DNA from: Moraxella bovis
Lineage (GTDB): Bacteria > Pseudomonadota > Gammaproteobacteria > Pseudomonadales > Moraxellaceae
Length of the DNA stretch: 30,267 nucleotides
NCBI RefSeq assembly: GCF_002014975.1
Contig: NZ_MUXV01000023.1
Coordinates: forward strand, 1 to 30,267
Reading direction: 5' to 3'
Shown piece after piece: positions 27,969 through 30,267 of this stretch. Within the stretch, counting starts at the first letter, position 1; each line of letters starts with the position of its first letter. The notes beneath the pieces are model-generated. The model ran no database searches. It was not told the origin of the DNA and worked only from the letters and a program-made list of their open reading frames with translations. A program made the translations under genes and the position numbers.

Positions 27969-29378
27969 GAACACACGACTTTTATCGTAGCTGTACAGTG
28001 CGATGTTGCTGTCATTTTTTTGGTATTGCCAAGTTAGTTTTGGCGTCAATCCTAAATAGCTCAGCTTATTATGCCAAACACTGATGTTGGTAAAATACTC
28101 ATCACTTGTTTGTATTTGATTAAAAATCGGCATCGGTCCATGATAGCGTCTTTGGGCAACATTCAGACTGCCACGCACACCGAAATCATGCCACTGCTTG
28201 GCAATTGAACCTTGTATGCCGACACGGGTATAAGAATCGTCCTGATCTCGGGTTTTTGCCTGTCGATAATCTGCCCCAATACTAACCCAACCACCACTCC
28301 CCAGCCAGTTAGGACGAGTAGAAAAGGTCGCTCTGGCACTGACACTATGACCTGATAGGTGATGTCTGATGTTGTGATGATGTTTGGCAAGTTCAATGTT
28401 GGTGGCAAGCTGGCTTTTTTTACCAAGCTGTTTTTGGGTACCAATGCCAACGCCCACACTGTCTGAAAAATGCCTTAATTCATCAACGCCTTTTTTGCCG
28501 CCAGCATACCATGAAGTCTCCACAAAAGGTGAGATGGATACGCTACCGCCTGCATGGCTTTTGGTGGCATTGGTGCTTAGACGAAGTTGTGCCTCATTAT
28601 AATGCGTGGCATCATTAAAAAACTTACCATTCATCGCAACAGAAGGTTCTAGCGTCATGCCATCTTTGAATAAAATTTTCTTTTCCACACCTGCATTGAT
28701 GGCAATCCCATGGGCTTGCTCAGCAGCGTTTGCCGTCCAGCCACCACCCAAGTCGGTCTGATTGGGAGCGTTGTTGATGTTTTTATCAACAATCACATTG
28801 CCAGAAAAATATGCCGATGGCTTGGTTAGATTTGTCAACGCCTTTTGGTAGGCATGCATTTCACGGACAATATAATCTGGCTGTTCTGCAAGCAACCGCC
28901 TGGCTTCTAGATATTGACGATTGGCAAACAAACTTTGGATCAGCCTAACGGCAAATAGGGCATTATTAGGATATCGTTCATGCAGCGACTGGTAAATCTT
29001 GCTGGATTTGTCATGTCTGCTTTCAGCACCTGCCAACACGGCCCTGCCCCAGTCAACCATTTCAGACTCAATGACTTCACTTGGCTGTTTTTGGTAGATG
29101 GGCAATAATAACTGAGTGCCAGCCACATCATTAGCCACCAGCACCGAGAGCATCGCTCGAGACAGTAAGGTTGGGTTAGCAAGAAGCATCTGCTCATCTA
29201 CCGACAGCATGGCGTTAGCAGGCTGTGGTGGTATTGGCAGTGCTGAGTCAACAGGTGGTATTATGTCAGGTATCTTAACATCTGATTGTAGACGGCGATC
29301 ATCTTGCGTATCAGCATGTGCAACATGAACAGAAAACAAGAAGACAGATAAGGCTAATCGGCAAAATGGAAAACGCAT
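27945..29378 (-). CDS. slam: Surface lipoprotein assembly modulator, Slam
   Basis: A 477-residue outer-membrane protein of the Slam (DUF560) family, which moves surface lipoproteins such as TbpB, LbpB and HpuA across the outer membrane. It begins with a signal peptide (LALSVFLFSVHVAHA) followed by a helical TPR-like N-terminal domain (about 55-190, with YQSLHERYPNNALFAVRLIQ and ARRLLAEQPDY patterns), then a C-terminal beta barrel of alternating strands ending in a terminal F (SRVFLEVSRQF). The length fits Slam (about 490). It lies on the same strand, upstream of lbpB, so its client is almost certainly the adjacent LbpB. Its own promoter is overlapped by a Fur-like box, so it is co-regulated by iron, separate from lbpBA. 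Confidence 0.87.
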   Translation of the reverse strand: MRFPFCRLALSVFLFSVHVAHADTQDDRRLQSDVKIPDIIPPVDSALPIPPQPANAMLSVDEQMLLANPTLLSRAMLSVLVANDVAGTQLLLPIYQKQPSEVIESEMVDWGRAVLAGAESRHDKSSKIYQSLHERYPNNALFAVRLIQSLFANRQYLEARRLLAEQPDYIVREMHAYQKALTNLTKPSAYFSGNVIVDKNINNAPNQTDLGGGWTANAAEQAHGIAINAGVEKKILFKDGMTLEPSVAMNGKFFNDATHYNEAQLRLSTNATKSHAGGSVSISPFVETSWYAGGKKGVDELRHFSDSVGVGIGTQKQLGKKSQLATNIELAKHHHNIRHHLSGHSVSARATFSTRPNWLGSGGWVSIGADYRQAKTRDQDDSYTRVGIQGSIAKQWHDFGVRGSLNVAQRRYHGPMPIFNQIQTSDEYFTNISVWHNKLSYLGLTPKLTWQYQKNDSNIALYSYDKSRVFLEVSRQF

Positions 29379-29415
29379 GGCAACTATGGGCAGTTAGGAT
29401 AGGGATAAGAAAATA

Positions 29416-29445
29416 AATGATACTTATTATTATTCTTTTTGTCAA
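29416..29445 (-). promoter_or_regulatory. Iron-regulated slam promoter with Fur box
   Basis: Minus strand: perfect -35 TTGACA (29445-29440), exactly 17-bp spacer, -10 TATCAT (29422-29417). A Fur-like 19-mer AATAATAATAAGTATCATT (minus strand, 29434-29416) matches 13 of 19 consensus positions and covers the spacer and -10. Confidence 0.7.
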
Positions 29446-29463
29446 GTCAACCTCACTGCTGGA

Positions 29464-29958
29464 CTATCCAAATTGCCTAATAACTTCCAACACATCAACA
29501 CGCAACATGTCAATACCGGGCATTTTCTCCGCATGAAAACGCATGATGGGAATGCCTGCACTGGACAACGCCTTATCCTTCTTAGCATCTTGCCTTTGGC
29601 GATCTTGACTATCGTAAGTCCAATCATCCAGCTCAATGGCAACCAACACTGTTTGGCAGTCTGTATCAATTAATACAAAATCCACACTCTGGCGACAGAC
29701 ACGATTGAACCAAAACCGCCGATCTTGCCCTGCTTCATCACTTGGTTCAATGATGCGTGAAAGTTGCACTTGACTAAAAATCAGAAATTCAGGCAATGCC
29801 AACTGTAATTTTTTAAAAAACAACACTTCACTGTCCGTCATGATTAGCATTGTCTCAAACGGCCAGACGTTCATGTCATCGCCTCTAACCGTTTTTAAGT
29901 TAGGCTGTTTTAGACAATGCACCCAAACCACAATGCCTAGCATCAAGAAAAAATACAA
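29464..29958 (-). CDS. DUF2726 domain protein with N-terminal membrane segment
   Basis: A 164-residue protein. A hydrophobic N-terminal stretch (MYFFLMLGIVVWVHCL) may be a membrane anchor. From about residue 40 it matches the DUF2726 pattern: MTDSEVLFFKKLQLALPEFLIFSQVQLSRI, then FWFNRVCRQSVDFVLIDTD, then VAIELDDWTYDSQDRQRQDA KKDKALSSAGIPIMRF. DUF2726 is thought to be a PD-(D/E)XK-like nuclease fold; here VDFVLID and IELDD with a following KKD fit that arrangement. No substrate or partner is known. It lies upstream of slam on the same strand, but slam has its own promoter. Confidence 0.78.
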   Translation of the reverse strand: MYFFLMLGIVVWVHCLKQPNLKTVRGDDMNVWPFETMLIMTDSEVLFFKKLQLALPEFLIFSQVQLSRIIEPSDEAGQDRRFWFNRVCRQSVDFVLIDTDCQTVLVAIELDDWTYDSQDRQRQDAKKDKALSSAGIPIMRFHAEKMPGIDMLRVDVLEVIRQFG

Positions 29959-30105
29959 CCACCAACAACACGATAGATATAGACGACATAAAAACGGTAC
30001 TCACTGCCAAATAAATACATTAAAAATAAAAAGGGCAGTGGCAGATGACACAATGTAACATACTACAAATAGGAAGATAACCCATACTAAATTAAGCTTG
30101 AATTA

Positions 30106-30267
30106 TCAAACCAACTGCAACACTTCATCAAAATAAACTTCATAAGGTGTTTTCCAGTTTAAACACTTTTTGGGTCTATGATTGAGTTCATTTACTTTAC
30201 TGATAATATCGCTTTCATGCCACTTGCTTAAATCTTGATGCTTAGGGAAATACACCCACCAAACCCC
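30106..30267 (-). CDS. IS30-family transposase, C-terminal end (partial)
   Basis: The minus strand from the window edge to a TGA at 30108-30106 encodes 53 residues of an IS30-type transposase C-terminus: VYFPKHQDLSKW, VNELNHRPKKCLNWKTPYEV. The N-L/NHRPKKCL..KTPYEV pattern is characteristic. The frame continues beyond the window and looks intact as far as seen. The element's terminal inverted repeat was not located with certainty; it should lie within 30040-30105. Confidence 0.82.
   Translation of the reverse strand, partial: GVWWVYFPKHQDLSKWHESDIISKVNELNHRPKKCLNWKTPYEVYFDEVLQLV

Overview
The window is a chromosomal segment of a gammaproteobacterium, most likely a Moraxella species. The main evidence is a Slam - lactoferrin/transferrin-binding protein B - TonB-dependent receptor cluster, the short 4.5S-type SRP RNA, and housekeeping proteins (CysS, Lon, ArgS, CmoM, Dxs, HemF, RibA) of gammaproteobacterial type. 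The species cannot be fixed from the sequence alone.

Layout. 1-4.4 kb: a small membrane protein with an in-frame 15-bp tandem repeat and a WG-repeat secreted protein on the minus strand, then cysS (minus), with a frameshifted WG-repeat gene diverging from it. 4.4-8.9 kb: a proline/acidic-tailed lipoprotein (minus), cmoM and lon (plus). 8.9-10.6 kb: two tandem WG-repeat genes, the second broken by two extra T bases in T-tracts. 10.7-14.8 kb: argS, a decayed ASCH-domain gene, hslR, the SRP RNA gene ffs (minus), a 207-bp MITE-like element and a SIMPL-domain periplasmic protein. 14.8-17.5 kb: suhB and another WG-repeat protein (minus), a gene remnant interrupted by a 112-bp inverted-repeat element, and a vapBC-like toxin-antitoxin pair with a palindromic operator. 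17.5-22.1 kb: dxs (minus), ribA-hemF and a lipoprotein cytochrome c' (plus). 22.1-29.4 kb: the Fur-type iron-acquisition cluster slam, lbpB, lbpA (minus). 29.4-30.3 kb: a DUF2726 protein and the 3' end of an IS30-family transposase running off the window.

How genes work together. Slam is predicted to move the lipoprotein LbpB to the cell surface, where it captures host iron-binding protein and hands it to the TonB-dependent channel LbpA. slam and lbpB each have a good sigma70 promoter overlapped by a Fur-box-like sequence, so iron starvation should switch both on. The rest is mostly independent housekeeping genes, closed by strong, often bidirectional hairpin terminators.

The accessory signal is a dispersed family of five secreted WG-repeat proteins within 16 kb, two of them with homopolymer or short-tract frameshifts, and a duplicated charged helical segment of about 110-120 residues inserted in the C-lobe half of LbpB. 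Four non-housekeeping genes are broken while every long housekeeping frame is intact, which argues for real decay or variation, although homopolymer sequencing error cannot be excluded.
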